A stretch of 64,000 bases of DNA from Methanosarcina sp. MTP4 (GCF_000970045.1 NZ_CP009505.1:3620808-3684807); one strand, 5' to 3'. Numbered from the stretch's first letter, positions 8,972 through 17,666 are shown. Notes: generated by a model not told the origin, from the letters alone. Made by a program: numbers and translations.

Positions 8972-10363
8972 ATGAAAGTCAATGCAGACCTCCACCTCCA
9001 TTCCAGATACTCCATGGCTTGTTCCGAAAAGATGGAACTTCCGACCATCGCCCGGGAAGCCGCAAAAAAAGGGATGGAACTGATAGGCACAGGAGACTGC
9101 ATTCACCCGAAATGGCTGGACGAGATAAAGAAAGCAGCTATTTCCGACGAAGAAATCCGGATCGAAAACACTTATTTTGTTCCAACAACCGAAATAGAGG
9201 ACAACAGGCGAGTCCACCACCTCCTTATTTTACCTTCGATTTCAAAAGCTGAAGAGCTTGCGGAAGCAATGGCTCCCTTCGGAGACCTGGCAGTCGACGG
9301 CCGTCCAACGGTCAAACTGGGAGGCCTGGAAATCGCCGAAATCGCAAAAGAAATGGGAGCCCTTATCGGCCCCTGCCACGCCTTTACCCCCTGGACGGCT
9401 CTCTATGCTTACCACGACACCCTTGAAAGCTGCTACGGGGACATGACCGATTACATTTCTTTTCTTGAACTCGGCCTGAGTGCAGACAGCAGCTATGCCG
9501 ACCGGATTTCCGAACTGCACAGGCTGACTTTCCTCTCAAACTCGGACGCCCACTCTCCCTGGACCAACAAACTTGCCCGGGAATTTACCCAGTTCGAAGT
9601 CCCGGAAATCACCTTCAACGGCCTGAAAAAAGCCATCCTCAGAGAAGAGGGCTACGGAGCCACCCTGAACGTAGGGCTTTTCCCCCAGGAAGGGAAATAC
9701 AACAAGTCTGCCTGCATCAAATGCTTCACCCAGTATACCATTCCCGAAGCAGAAGCGCATTCCTGGCGCTGCCCCGAATGCAGAGGGACGATAAAGAAGG
9801 GAGTGTTCGACCGGGTAAACGAACTTGCCGACCTCGACGAACCCCGGCACCCGAACCACCGCCCACCTTACCTCCACCTGATCCCTCTTGCAGAAATAAT
9901 CCAGATGTCCCTGGGGCACGCAAGCATCCAGACCAAAGGGGTAAAGACAGCCTGGAATACCCTGGTAGAGCGCTTCGGAAACGAAGTTGAAGCCCTTATC
10001 TACGCGGAACCCGAAGCCCTTGCTATTGTGGACAGGCGGGTGGAAAACGCAATCCTGGCTTTCAGGAACGGCGATGTAATCATCCACCCCGGCGGAGGCG
10101 GGCAGTACGGCTGGCTCGAGCTTCCAGAACACCTGAAAACAGAAAAGCCGGAGCCTAAAAAAAGAAGCGAAAAGGGCGGCAGGGAATCAGGAAAGACTGG
10201 TAAAAAAGAAAAAAAGGACACATCCAAAGACCCGAAGCAAGCATCCCTCTTCGACCTTAACCCCGGAGAAACGGAAAAAGAGGATGAGGGAGAAAAGGAT
10301 GAGGAAAAAAAGGGAGAAGAAGCAGAAAAGCCTGCAGGTCAGAGATCACTTTTTGATTTTTAA
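8972..10363 (+). CDS. EndoQ (PHP-domain DNA endonuclease Q) with two PIP boxes
   Basis: 463 aa, somewhat longer than characterised Thermococcales EndoQ. An N-terminal PHP domain starts with the metal motif NADLHLHSRYS and continues with GTGDCIHPKW and SNSDAHSPW. A zinc ribbon (CIKC...CPEC, about residues 249-276) and a helix-hairpin-helix-like segment follow. EndoQ nicks DNA 5' of hypoxanthine, uracil and related lesions. The charged C-terminal extension holds QASLFDL (423-429) and ends exactly in QRSLFDF (457-463); both fit the PCNA-interacting QxxLxxF pattern. It follows the PAC2 gene by 59 nt and is probably co-transcribed. Confidence 0.88.
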   Translation: MKVNADLHLHSRYSMACSEKMELPTIAREAAKKGMELIGTGDCIHPKWLDEIKKAAISDEEIRIENTYFVPTTEIEDNRRVHHLLILPSISKAEELAEAMAPFGDLAVDGRPTVKLGGLEIAEIAKEMGALIGPCHAFTPWTALYAYHDTLESCYGDMTDYISFLELGLSADSSYADRISELHRLTFLSNSDAHSPWTNKLAREFTQFEVPEITFNGLKKAILREEGYGATLNVGLFPQEGKYNKSACIKCFTQYTIPEAEAHSWRCPECRGTIKKGVFDRVNELADLDEPRHPNHRPPYLHLIPLAEIIQMSLGHASIQTKGVKTAWNTLVERFGNEVEALIYAEPEALAIVDRRVENAILAFRNGDVIIHPGGGGQYGWLELPEHLKTEKPEPKKRSEKGGRESGKTGKKEKKDTSKDPKQASLFDLNPGETEKEDEGEKDEEKKGEEAEKPAGQRSLFDF

Positions 10364-10431
10364 GTGTCTGAGTCCGGTTTAGAATAAAGTATATAAGAGA
10401 GGAAGGATATTCACTAAATTCGCTTCAAATT

Positions 10432-10515
10432 GCCCAGGTAGTCTAGCGGTAGGGCGACGGTCTCGAAAACCGTTTCTTCTTTGGGAGAGCGCAGGTTCAA
10501 ATCCTGCCCTGGGCG
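10432..10515 (+). tRNA. tRNA-Ser (CGA anticodon)
   Basis: Class II tRNA. Acceptor arms GCCCAGG (10432-10438) and CCTGGGC (10508-10514) pair fully. The anticodon arm is ACGGT-CTCGAAA-ACCGT, giving CGA. A long variable arm follows, then T arm GCAGG-TTCAAAT-CCTGC. No CCA is encoded. A TATA box (AGTATATAAG) lies at 10388-10397. Confidence 0.93.
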
Positions 10516-10960
10516 TAAATCCCTAAGTTAAAAGCCTATAAAGAACTATTTTGAAAAAACACTGTTTTATCCCTAAATCATTTTAAGTTTTTAATTTCTT
10601 TTATTGCAGTAACATATCGGACACATGCAACCCACTATTTTACTTCAACTTCAAATTAACTTCATTTTATAGAATGTTTTATCCCGAAAAAGTTTCTCTT
10701 TTTTAAACTTAGTGGAGAGGGGAAGAGAACTAAGCCTAAAAAGAAGTAAATAAGCCGAAAACGACCTTCTAAGGTCCTCCATCTTTATCCCCCATCTATC
10801 TTTCCGACCTTTACGGACCCTTACGGACCCTTATTAACCTATTTTAATACCTGGCAGATAAGAAGCTCAAAAACTCCAAAACATTATAAAAATAAAAAAA
10901 CAATATTGATATTTTTAAAAATGGATATATAGTGTGAGAAATATTTATTTTTTGAGAAAT
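10516..10960. other. A/T-rich intergenic region
   Basis: No gene seen. It contains a short direct repeat of TTACGGACCC near 10813-10833 and A/T runs before the next gene. Confidence 0.4.
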
Positions 10961-11269
10961 ATGAAGAAATTTATCACATATTCTCTGCCAGTAGTTACGT
11001 TTTTTGTTATAGGCGACTTCATAACTACATTAATTGCCATTGAATTTGGATATGTTGAAAGAAATCCCATCCTGTATGAGATAGTGGCAAACCCGGGTTT
11101 GTTCCTGTTAGTAAAGATGTCAATAATGCCCGTGTTTTTCTATCTTTACAAAACTTCTTCACCATTACTAAGAAAAGTATATACGGCAATTCCTACTTCA
11201 GCTGGAATTTTCCTCTGCCTTAATAATCTGTATTTCATTTTTAAGTCGATGTTTCAATTCTTCTTTTAA
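10961..11269 (+). CDS. Small integral membrane protein, DUF5658-like
   Basis: 102 aa from the ATG at 10961 (a GTG at 10934 would add 9 residues). Three or four hydrophobic helices are visible. The pattern GDFITTLIAIEFGYVERNPI in the first third, with Asp, Thr-Thr, Gly-x-x-Glu-x-Asn-Pro, resembles the DUF5658 family of archaeal and bacterial membrane proteins. No function is known and there is no operon partner. Confidence 0.6.
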   Translation: MKKFITYSLPVVTFFVIGDFITTLIAIEFGYVERNPILYEIVANPGLFLLVKMSIMPVFFYLYKTSSPLLRKVYTAIPTSAGIFLCLNNLYFIFKSMFQFFF

Positions 11270-11343
11270 AGAATCTTGCACTTCTTCATTTTAATGTGGT
11301 GCTAACAATGCATATATTATATAGCATATAAAATATACCAAAT

Positions 11344-11481
11344 TTATACAGGAAGTTTTGACGTAGAGATATTTTCGTTGTGTTGAGCTGGCCTCGGATC
11401 ATTCAATACAACTTTTTCGGCAGACATTACAGATTTGGGATCAACCTTTAAGGGCCTTTCTTCTTCAGGCATCATAAACAT
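11344..11481 (-). CDS. Possible 45-aa protein
   Basis: A short minus-strand frame beginning MFMMPEEERPLKVDPKS and ending STSKLPV. Composition and third-position bases look gene-like, but there is no clear ribosome-binding site and no recognised family. It could also be a decayed fragment. Confidence 0.3.
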   Translation of the reverse strand: MFMMPEEERPLKVDPKSVMSAEKVVLNDPRPAQHNENISTSKLPV

Positions 11482-11517
11482 CTTTAAGTGCAAAAACTCC
11501 CAATATAGGAGGAAAAA

Positions 11518-11697
11518 ATAGAATCGGGGGCTCCAACAGCATTGAAATTAAATAAAAAAGTCGCAAAATACTTCGACCGTAAAGGTACGGGCGAGATTAC
11601 CGTATACGATTTCATAATTCGTTTGCTGGGATATATCTCGTTTACCCTTGTGATTCTGGCAACTCTTGCATGGATTTATTACAATTACCTGATTTGA
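11518..11697 (+). CDS. 59-aa membrane protein with apparent ATA start codon
   Basis: The frame reads (ATA)ESGAPTALKLNKKVAKYF, a charged region, then one strong membrane helix (LLGYISFTLVILATLAWIYY) and a stop. A near-perfect ribosome-binding site AGGAGG ends six bases before ATA, and a TAG closes the frame just upstream, so there is no earlier start. The only conventional alternative is a TTG at 11542, which has no ribosome-binding site. Function unknown. Confidence 0.5.
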   Translation: MESGAPTALKLNKKVAKYFDRKGTGEITVYDFIIRLLGYISFTLVILATLAWIYYNYLI

Positions 11698-11797
11698 ATT
11701 CCCTACTGGAGGTTCAGGCTTAAGGGGTCAGGCCTAGAATCCTTCCATGCAAAGAGTTCCATCGAGTTCCATCGAGTTCCATCCAGGTCTTAAAGGT

Positions 11798-12700
11798 TCA
11801 CCAGACACTCGGGGAATACTCGAATTCGAATTCATCCACCTTCTCAGGCGGCAGCCCAAGGTTTCCGAACATTTCCCTGAAAACAGCCCTGTACTCTTCT
11901 TCAGGGATCTCCTTTCCGGCACTGAAGCGGTGCATTTTGATGTCCAGCCGGGCAAAGCCTTCACTGCTTATGTCAATGCTGTATTCGTTAAACTCCTCTT
12001 TAGTACTGATGGTAGCCTCGGGGACAAGGTAGGCGACATATCCAAGCCTTTCCCCGTTTCTTAAGAATTCCTCATCGTTCCACATGCCGGGATTGAAAAC
12101 GGAATCCGTGCTGCTCTCGTTCAGGTAGGCATAGACTGCCGGGAAGTCAAGGGTTTCGTTTACTTCGATCCAGACCGAAAAACCGGTCTGGTTCTTAGCT
12201 TCATTCCGCAGTTCTTCCAGATATTCTTCCGAAGCAGCTTCATCAAGCCCTAACATAAGCCCTATCATATCAAGCATCCAGCGCTCGTCAGGGAATTCAG
12301 AAGGTTCCAGGGGTTTGGAAAAAGAGGCATGGCTCTGGTTTATGAAACCAAGGCTCGTTACGTTCTGATACCGGTTTACTTCAAGATACGTTCTTTTATC
12401 CGAATGGATTTCAACCCTGGATACAAGAAAATCAGTGTCAAACCTCCCGGCAACTTTTTCCACATTCCCGGGCTCGAACCCATTAGAGTCATCCATCCAC
12501 CGGGTCCGAACCTCATATCCCTCATTTTCCGCATTTTCAAGCACCTCAACAAAATCCACAGGCCCGAGGTAGATATCGTCCGAATTATACGAGGCCATGT
12601 CCGAAGAAAATAAGAGCAGAGCAAACCCCCCGTAAAAGAACACGATGGAGATCACTACGAGCATTCCCAAAGTAAACAGTATTTTCGCATATTTATTCAT
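11798..12700 (-). CDS. Membrane-anchored hypothetical protein
   Basis: 300 aa from the ATG at 12700 (MNKYAKILFTLGMLVVIS), chosen because GAAGG lies 7 nt upstream; the frame extends to 12742. One N-terminal membrane helix (residues 7-34) is followed by a soluble, acidic extracellular domain with several N-glycosylation-type sequons (NVT, NQS, NQT, NES). No family recognised. Isolated between converging or unrelated genes. Confidence 0.7.
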   Translation of the reverse strand: MNKYAKILFTLGMLVVISIVFFYGGFALLLFSSDMASYNSDDIYLGPVDFVEVLENAENEGYEVRTRWMDDSNGFEPGNVEKVAGRFDTDFLVSRVEIHSDKRTYLEVNRYQNVTSLGFINQSHASFSKPLEPSEFPDERWMLDMIGLMLGLDEAASEEYLEELRNEAKNQTGFSVWIEVNETLDFPAVYAYLNESSTDSVFNPGMWNDEEFLRNGERLGYVAYLVPEATISTKEEFNEYSIDISSEGFARLDIKMHRFSAGKEIPEEEYRAVFREMFGNLGLPPEKVDEFEFEYSPSVW

Positions 12701-12849
12701 TGAAACCCTTCTTTGAGACCTTTTTGAGATATTATCCAGCATTCACAAGTTTTGATTCGACAGATATGAGTATACATGGTTGAGATATAGAAGTTCCGTA
12801 AGTAGCAAGCCCGATTAATTAAATGCCGATCACAGGTGAATCAGGGACT

Positions 12850-12949
12850 GCAACCAAAAAATGCAACCAAAAAATGCAACCAAAAAATGCAACCAAAAAA
12901 TGCAACCAAAAAATGCAACCAAAAAATGCAACCAAAAAATGCAACCAAG
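12850..12949. repeat. 13-bp tandem repeat, about 8 copies
   Basis: The unit GCAACCAAAAAAT is repeated head to tail with starts at 12850, 12863, 12876, 12889, 12902, 12915, 12928 and 12941; the last copy degrades (AAGAAAA). Non-coding minisatellite, just outside the tRNA-Val-bounded segment. Confidence 0.95.
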
Positions 12950-13034
12950 AAAAGAAGCTTAGCATTCTAACATCAAATCCCCGGTAACCATTAAAAGAAA
13001 AAAGCTAAAAGAAAATTAAAGACTAAAAGAAAAG

Positions 13035-13076
13035 TGGGCCCGCTGAGATTCGAACTACGACCCTCCACCGTGTGAA
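13035..13076 (-). pseudogene. Partial tRNA-Val copy (3' half), candidate attachment site
   Basis: Positions 13035-13056 are identical to the 3' end of the intact tRNA-Val at 16417-16438 (acceptor 3' strand, T arm), and similarity continues as CCTCC-CCGTGTGAA into the anticodon arm before fading. Same strand as the intact gene, so the two form a direct repeat 3.4 kb apart. Confidence 0.75.
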
Positions 13077-13182
13077 TGTGTCTTATGATGTCGAAAATAG
13101 GCTCGTAAACTTATATGTATATTATGTGCTATTTTTTATATGGGCAGTTATGCTGCTTAAATTAAGTGGGGGAAGTGATAAG

Positions 13183-13509
13183 ATGGCTGAGAAAAAACCT
13201 ATCATCAGAGTGTATTTCGCCAAAATCAAGGAAGCATATTATAACCTATCTGAAGAGGAAAAGCAAGAGTTCATGCGTAAGGACCGCGAGCAAATGGACG
13301 AGCTCGGTATGAAACTCCTTATGATGATTGACTGCCGCTGGTCCAGTGAAGAGTGGGATTTTATCGGGATCGAGGAATGGCCAGGCATAGAAGCTCTTGA
13401 GGAGCGTGCCAGATTCGAAAGAGAAGAACTGGAAGCCTTCAGGTATGCTGAATCGAAGACTTATCTGGGTACCGGTACTTTTGGAATTGGCGAATATGGT
13501 ATAGAATGA
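13183..13509 (+). CDS. Small darcynin/DUF6616-like alpha-beta protein
   Basis: 108 aa from the ATG at 13183 (MAEKKPIIRVYFAKIKEAYY), with a purine-rich GGGGGAAG upstream; the frame extends to 13072 but that part overlaps the tRNA scar and looks non-coding. The pattern of a strand, a helix with LSEEEKQEFM, then LGMKLLMMIDCRWSSEEWDF recalls small ferredoxin-like-fold families such as darcynin/DUF6616. This assignment is tentative and the function is unknown. Confidence 0.6.
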   Translation: MAEKKPIIRVYFAKIKEAYYNLSEEEKQEFMRKDREQMDELGMKLLMMIDCRWSSEEWDFIGIEEWPGIEALEERARFEREELEAFRYAESKTYLGTGTFGIGEYGIE

Positions 13510-13545
13510 AAGCTAAGGCAATGGGGACCTGGGACATTTCCATAG

Positions 13546-13690
13546 TGTCTAATCTTACTCAAAGAGCTTGTTGGGCTTATTGAGCTTTTGAAGCAAGAAA
13601 TATAAAATCGGCCATTGATAGACGCTATCCGTTGGAACAGATTGCCAGGGCTCTAGGCATGCCGAAAAAGGACACAAAAAGCGAAACGTA
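13546..13690 (+). pseudogene. Remnant of a zinc-type (MDR) alcohol dehydrogenase C-terminus
   Basis: LLKELVGLIELLKQEI in one frame is followed, after a one-base frame change, by KSAIDRRYPLEQIARA in another. The second stretch closely resembles the C-terminal signature of MDR-family NAD(P)-dependent alcohol dehydrogenases (IDRRYPLEQIAEA). No start and no catalytic domain remain. Confidence 0.6.
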
Positions 13691-13793
13691 GTCATAACTT
13701 CGGAAATTTTGCTTTCCAGAATCCTGGAATCACGGTTTCATTTCCTCCATGTGAGAAGAAATCATATTAATACAGCAACAACATCTCTAAATC

Positions 13794-14312
13794 ATGGAAT
13801 ACCAGAACGAAGAGTTTGAAGCGGAAACCTTTAAAGATATTGATCTTTCAGACGTATCTTTCAAAAATTCAAGGTTTATCGATTGTGATTTTGAAAACTG
13901 CAACTTATCAAACGTCGATCTGGATAACACAAAATTTCAGAATATAAGATTCAAGAGCTGCAAAATCCTGGGATTGGATTTTTCAAAATGTAATGACTTT
14001 ATACTCGCTTTTGGATTTGAAGATTCTTTTCTTTCCCTGTCAGTATTTTCCGATATGAATTTAGAAAATACGGATTTTACCAATTGCCAGGTATATGACT
14101 GTGATTTTGTGAATACTAATCTTACAAATGCGAATTTTGAAAATTCCGATCTTAAGAACAGTCTCTTTGAAAATGCGAACCTTAGCTTTACATCGTTCAG
14201 GAATGCAAAAAATTACGATATAAATCCAAATAACAATTTTCTAAAAAAGACAATATTTTCTATCCCTGAAGTTATCTCCCTTTTAAATATCTATGACATT
14301 GTACTGGAATAA
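13794..14312 (+). CDS. Pentapeptide-repeat protein
   Basis: 172 aa. Repeating A(D/N)LxN/x-type units run through most of the chain: DIDLSDVSFKNSRFIDCDF, NLSNVDLDNTKFQNIRF, and NLENTDFTNCQVYDCDFV to NLTNANFENSDLKNSLFENA. Such proteins form right-handed quadrilateral beta helices; some protect gyrase, but no specific role can be assigned. C-terminal 35 residues are not repetitive. Low G+C, unlike the core genes. Confidence 0.85.
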   Translation: MEYQNEEFEAETFKDIDLSDVSFKNSRFIDCDFENCNLSNVDLDNTKFQNIRFKSCKILGLDFSKCNDFILAFGFEDSFLSLSVFSDMNLENTDFTNCQVYDCDFVNTNLTNANFENSDLKNSLFENANLSFTSFRNAKNYDINPNNNFLKKTIFSIPEVISLLNIYDIVLE

Positions 14313-14437
14313 ACCACGGTTTTAGCGTCTCATGGTGAAGATTTTCTAAAAAATATTACTTCAATGCTCTAATAAAATTTTTTGAAAACAAAATAGTATA
14401 CAAATGCCAGGGATTAGAAATTAAAATATGTGATTAA

Positions 14438-14785
14438 ATGGTAATTATTAGCTTCTTAACAGCATTGATTTTAACAATATTAATAGAAGAGACTGTTTCT
14501 TTTCTTCTTGGTTACAGAAATAAAAACACATTCTTAGTAGTCTCTTTAGTCAACGTAATAACAAATCCAATTGCAAATTTCATTGTAATGACAAACAATA
14601 TTTTCAATATCATAAAGCCTGATATTTCACTGGTAATCATTCTTGAAGTCTTGATTGTTTACATTGAGTGGAAAATACTGGAATACGCTCTTCCAAATCA
14701 GGAAAAACAATCCTGTTTATTCCTTTCAATAATAATGAACCTCGCTTCTTTTTTAACAGGAATAATACTATTCGGCCTGCCATAG
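14438..14785 (+). CDS. Four-helix membrane protein
   Basis: 115 aa, almost entirely hydrophobic, about four membrane segments (residues 1-22, 30-52, 62-84, 90-114). It lies 31 nt upstream of the MFS gene and is probably in its operon. No family recognised. ATG without an obvious ribosome-binding site. Confidence 0.65.
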   Translation: MVIISFLTALILTILIEETVSFLLGYRNKNTFLVVSLVNVITNPIANFIVMTNNIFNIIKPDISLVIILEVLIVYIEWKILEYALPNQEKQSCLFLSIIMNLASFLTGIILFGLP

Positions 14786-14816
14786 ACTTATATATCAAAA
14801 TCAATCAAAATAGCTT

Positions 14817-15857
14817 ATGCCTTCTAACTTTACAAAAAATCTTGCAGTTTACGGATTATCTCACGCAGCAATCGATGCAAGTTGTGCTGCAGTGGCATTT
14901 TCATTATTATCTTCAAAATCAATAACTAATGAATACTTTATCCAGCTAGTCATCATGTATAATGTTATTGCTTTTGGCTCCCAGACTTTAGTCGGCCTTC
15001 TGGTAGATAAGTATAGGTGTCCAAAACTCTCAGCAATTTCCGGTTCTATTATAACAGCCTCGGCAATACCTGTCTCTTTTTTATCGTCCCTATACGCAAT
15101 AATCCTTGCAGGCATCGGAAATGCCCTATTTCATGTAGGCGGCGGGATAATAAGTCTCAACCTGACAAAAAATAAGGCCTCAGCACCAGGGATATTTGTA
15201 GCTCCCGGAGCATTGGGACTTTTAATAGGAACGCTTTACGGAAAAAGCGGATCCTTTACAGCCTGGCCGTTGCTAATAATAATCGCTATTCTCTGTGCCC
15301 TCATGTATTATACGAAATATCCGGAAATAAATTACAAAACAGACGAGAAAATAAACACAAACTATTTTGAATCAATCATACTCTTGCTTCTAATGACAAT
15401 CGTAGCAAGATCAGTAATCGGCTCAGTGGTCGTTTTGCCCTGGAAATCAGACCTCTTTCTATTAGTAACACTAACCTCAGGTATAGTCCTGGGAAAAGCT
15501 TTCGGTGGAATTATAGGAGATAAATACGGATGGCAAAAGGTAGGAGTCATATCTCTTTTAATATCTGCTCCACTACTCGCATTTGGAGCAGCAATACCGG
15601 AGGCAGCAATACTCGGAATTTTCCTCTTCAATTTTACAATGCCGATTACTCTGGTAGCAATCTCAAATACACTTCCAGGAAGACCAGGCTTCTCATTTGG
15701 CTTGACGACACTGGCCTTAATAATCGGAGTTCTCCCGACATACGCAGGCGCAGGCCGTTTCCTTTCACAAAGTCCTCCAGTATTCGCGGTAATCATCAGT
15801 TCAGCAATAGTCCTGTATTATGCACTATTTTTATATAGCAAAAAACCAAATGTCTAA
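14817..15857 (+). CDS. MFS-type transporter
   Basis: 346 aa, about 10-11 membrane helices. The loop FGSQTLVGLLVDKYRCPK corresponds to the conserved MFS loop 2-3 motif (GxLxDRxGRR-like), and GNALFHVGGGIISLNLTKNK resembles fosmidomycin-resistance-type permeases. FGGIIGDKYGWQKVG repeats the loop motif in the second half. Slightly short for a 12-helix MFS member. Substrate unknown. Followed 27 nt later by a small membrane protein. Confidence 0.75.
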   Translation: MPSNFTKNLAVYGLSHAAIDASCAAVAFSLLSSKSITNEYFIQLVIMYNVIAFGSQTLVGLLVDKYRCPKLSAISGSIITASAIPVSFLSSLYAIILAGIGNALFHVGGGIISLNLTKNKASAPGIFVAPGALGLLIGTLYGKSGSFTAWPLLIIIAILCALMYYTKYPEINYKTDEKINTNYFESIILLLLMTIVARSVIGSVVVLPWKSDLFLLVTLTSGIVLGKAFGGIIGDKYGWQKVGVISLLISAPLLAFGAAIPEAAILGIFLFNFTMPITLVAISNTLPGRPGFSFGLTTLALIIGVLPTYAGAGRFLSQSPPVFAVIISSAIVLYYALFLYSKKPNV

Positions 15858-15884
15858 AAAAGAAAAGAAAGTTGCAGGTAAAAA

Positions 15885-16103
15885 ATGAATAAAGCAAATA
15901 TTATCATAATATCATTGTGCCTAAGCGTATCCATTTTACCTTCAGTAGTTCGTGCAGATATGATTTTTCCAGGGGCTACTGCTGCCTTACTATTGATTAT
16001 TATAGCACCTATAATTGGAATAATTGCCCTAATTGCCTGGCTGGTGATTAGAAAAATTAAAAAAGATTCTGATTCCAAAAGAGAGCCAGAAATCAAAGCC
16101 TAA
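15885..16103 (+). CDS. Small secreted or membrane protein
   Basis: 72 aa. It has an N-terminal signal-like helix (IIIISLCLSVSILPSVVRA), a second long hydrophobic helix (ALLLIIIAPIIGIIALIAWL) and a basic tail. GCAGGT lies upstream of the ATG. Probably the last gene of the 14438-16103 operon; function unknown. Confidence 0.6.
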   Translation: MNKANIIIISLCLSVSILPSVVRADMIFPGATAALLLIIIAPIIGIIALIAWLVIRKIKKDSDSKREPEIKA

Positions 16104-16416
16104 TGCCACAGAAATAATTTTTCAAGAATACTGGTTATATTCAGAGGAACAATAGTTTGAATTGTAATTATACTTCTTGTTTTAGTATCAAGAATATTTT
16201 CTCTGAGTTATATTTCCTTCTCAGTCAACCGGAAAATTAATTCCTGTTTTAAAAAGATTAGGTCGTGTCATCTAAATGTGGAAATTGTTTGAATTTTAAG
16301 ACGGTCTCTTAGAGAATTAAATCAATTCATTAATCCGATCTTGAAGCAAGAATCGAAGCATTAGAAAAAGAAGTATGTAAAATCTCTAAATCCGAAAAGA
16401 ATGAAGATAAAAGTAG
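16104..16416. other. Intergenic region inside the tRNA-Val-bounded segment
   Basis: No complete gene. The stretch 16339-16416 reads DLEARIEALEKEVCKISKSE in one frame without a start, and may be the tail of a lost coiled-coil gene. Confidence 0.35.
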
Positions 16417-16490
16417 TGGGCCCGCTGAGATTCGAACTCAGGACCTCCGCCGTGTGAAGGCGACGTCATAACCGACTAGACCACGAGCCC
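16417..16490 (-). tRNA. tRNA-Val (CAC anticodon)
   Basis: Acceptor GGGCTCG pairs with CGGGCCC (one G-U), D arm GTCTAGTCGGTTATGAC, anticodon arm TCGCC-TTCACAC-GGCGG giving CAC, T arm CTGAG-TTCGAAT-CTCAG, discriminator A, no encoded CCA. Its 3' half recurs at 13035. Confidence 0.93.
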
Positions 16491-16805
16491 ATGGTGTATA
16501 AGGAAACCCCTAAGGGTTGAGCAACCATAAAATAGAACTTCTTACGTATAAGCTTATCGCCTGCTTGTCGGTTTCGAGCTTTCCCTGACCGGTTATACTG
16601 CTCTTTTATAGCGAAGCCGGATTTCTTGCGAGTTCTCTCTTTTTCCAGGTCTTCCGGCCCAGCCAGACCGCAGGTTATATAACCGTTCTTTGATATCTTT
16701 ACAGTGGCAATATCATTACACTGATATTTTACTTTACATGGCATAAATTTTCCTTTATACGATAAATTTCCCTTTATACGGCAAAAAAGCTTCATCCCGG
16801 TTTAC

Positions 16806-17570
16806 ATGATCGAAATACTGAAAATCCTCTTCTGCATGCCCTTTTTGCTCTACTCATGCTATTCCGACCTGAAGGCCCGCCGGGTCTCAAATAAGGTCTG
16901 GAAATACATGCTAGCCTCGGGCTCGGTTTTTGTCCTCTATGAACTTGCTATGGGAGGGGTTCCCCATCTCAAAGCCCTTCTCATTTCCGGGATAATCGTA
17001 TTTGTTATCGTCTACATCCTTTTCCAGTTCGGGGCTTTCGGAGGCGGGGATGCAAAAGGGTTGATCGTGCTTTCCATTCTCCTTCCCACTTACCCGGTCT
17101 TCCGGCTGGGAGGGGAATTTTATCCCCTGCTCGGCCTTCCTCCTATCGGGCTTTTCACATTCACGGTGCTCGGAAACGCCCTGCTCCTCACAATCATCGT
17201 ACCCCTGGGGATGTTCTGCTACAACCTTCTGCACTTTTCGCCTGAGATGCTGAAAAAGCCCCTCTACATGTTCATAGGGTACAGGACCGCGATTTCTTCC
17301 CTGAAATATAAAGAGCATCTCGGCCTGCTCGAGAAGTTTGAGATGAATGAAGCCGGAGAATTGAAAAGGAGCTTTGCCAGGGCAGGGCTTAACTTCGATG
17401 CAAACCTGAAGCCCGAACTTGAAGAATACGTAAAAAAAGGTTTGATTGGAAACGAGGTTTGGGTGACCCCAGGTCTTCCGTTCATGCTTTCGATTACTGC
17501 AGGTTTTGTTGCCGCAGTTGTGTTCGGAGACCTCCTGTTTTACATAATCATGCGCTTGATGCTTGAGTGA
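16806..17570 (+). CDS. A24-family prepilin/prearchaellin-type peptidase
   Basis: 254 aa membrane protein. The two aspartates of this aspartic-peptidase family are visible: Asp21 in CYSDLKARRVSNK and Asp82 in FGGGDAKG (GxGD motif). About six membrane helices flank a soluble loop of roughly 80 residues before the last helix. Related enzymes (FlaK, EppA, PibD) cut class III signal peptides of archaellins, pilins or binding proteins. No pilin genes adjacent. Confidence 0.85.
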   Translation: MIEILKILFCMPFLLYSCYSDLKARRVSNKVWKYMLASGSVFVLYELAMGGVPHLKALLISGIIVFVIVYILFQFGAFGGGDAKGLIVLSILLPTYPVFRLGGEFYPLLGLPPIGLFTFTVLGNALLLTIIVPLGMFCYNLLHFSPEMLKKPLYMFIGYRTAISSLKYKEHLGLLEKFEMNEAGELKRSFARAGLNFDANLKPELEEYVKKGLIGNEVWVTPGLPFMLSITAGFVAAVVFGDLLFYIIMRLMLE

Positions 17571-17580
17571 ACACCTGTCT

Positions 17581-17666
17581 CAGGCATTGCAGTGACGGAA
17601 AAACAATTCTATCAGGCATTGCAGTGACGGAAAAACACTTATATCAGGCATTGCAGTAACGGACAC
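17581..17666. repeat. 32-bp tandem repeat, 3 copies
   Basis: Copies begin at 17581, 17613 and 17645 with CAGGCATTGCAGTGACGGA; the third diverges after the first 20 bases. Non-coding. Confidence 0.85.

Larger units (their letters stand above)
13035..16490. mobile_element. Probable decayed tRNA-Val-integrated island
   Basis: The intact tRNA-Val (16490 to 16417, minus) has its 3' end facing a 3.4-kb segment that terminates in a same-orientation copy of the tRNA 3' part at 13035-13076. That is the geometry left by site-specific integration into a tRNA 3' end. Contents are A/T-richer than the flanks: a small soluble protein, a dehydrogenase scrap, a pentapeptide protein, three membrane proteins. 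No integrase is present, so this is at best a remnant or a cargo segment mobilised in trans. Confidence 0.45.

Noticed and set aside
16466-16795. 109-codon minus-strand frame overlapping the tRNA-Val 5' end
   Set aside because: An internal ATG has AAGGA upstream, but the frame runs into the tRNA gene, has no recognised family and an unlikely composition at its end; left out as a gene.
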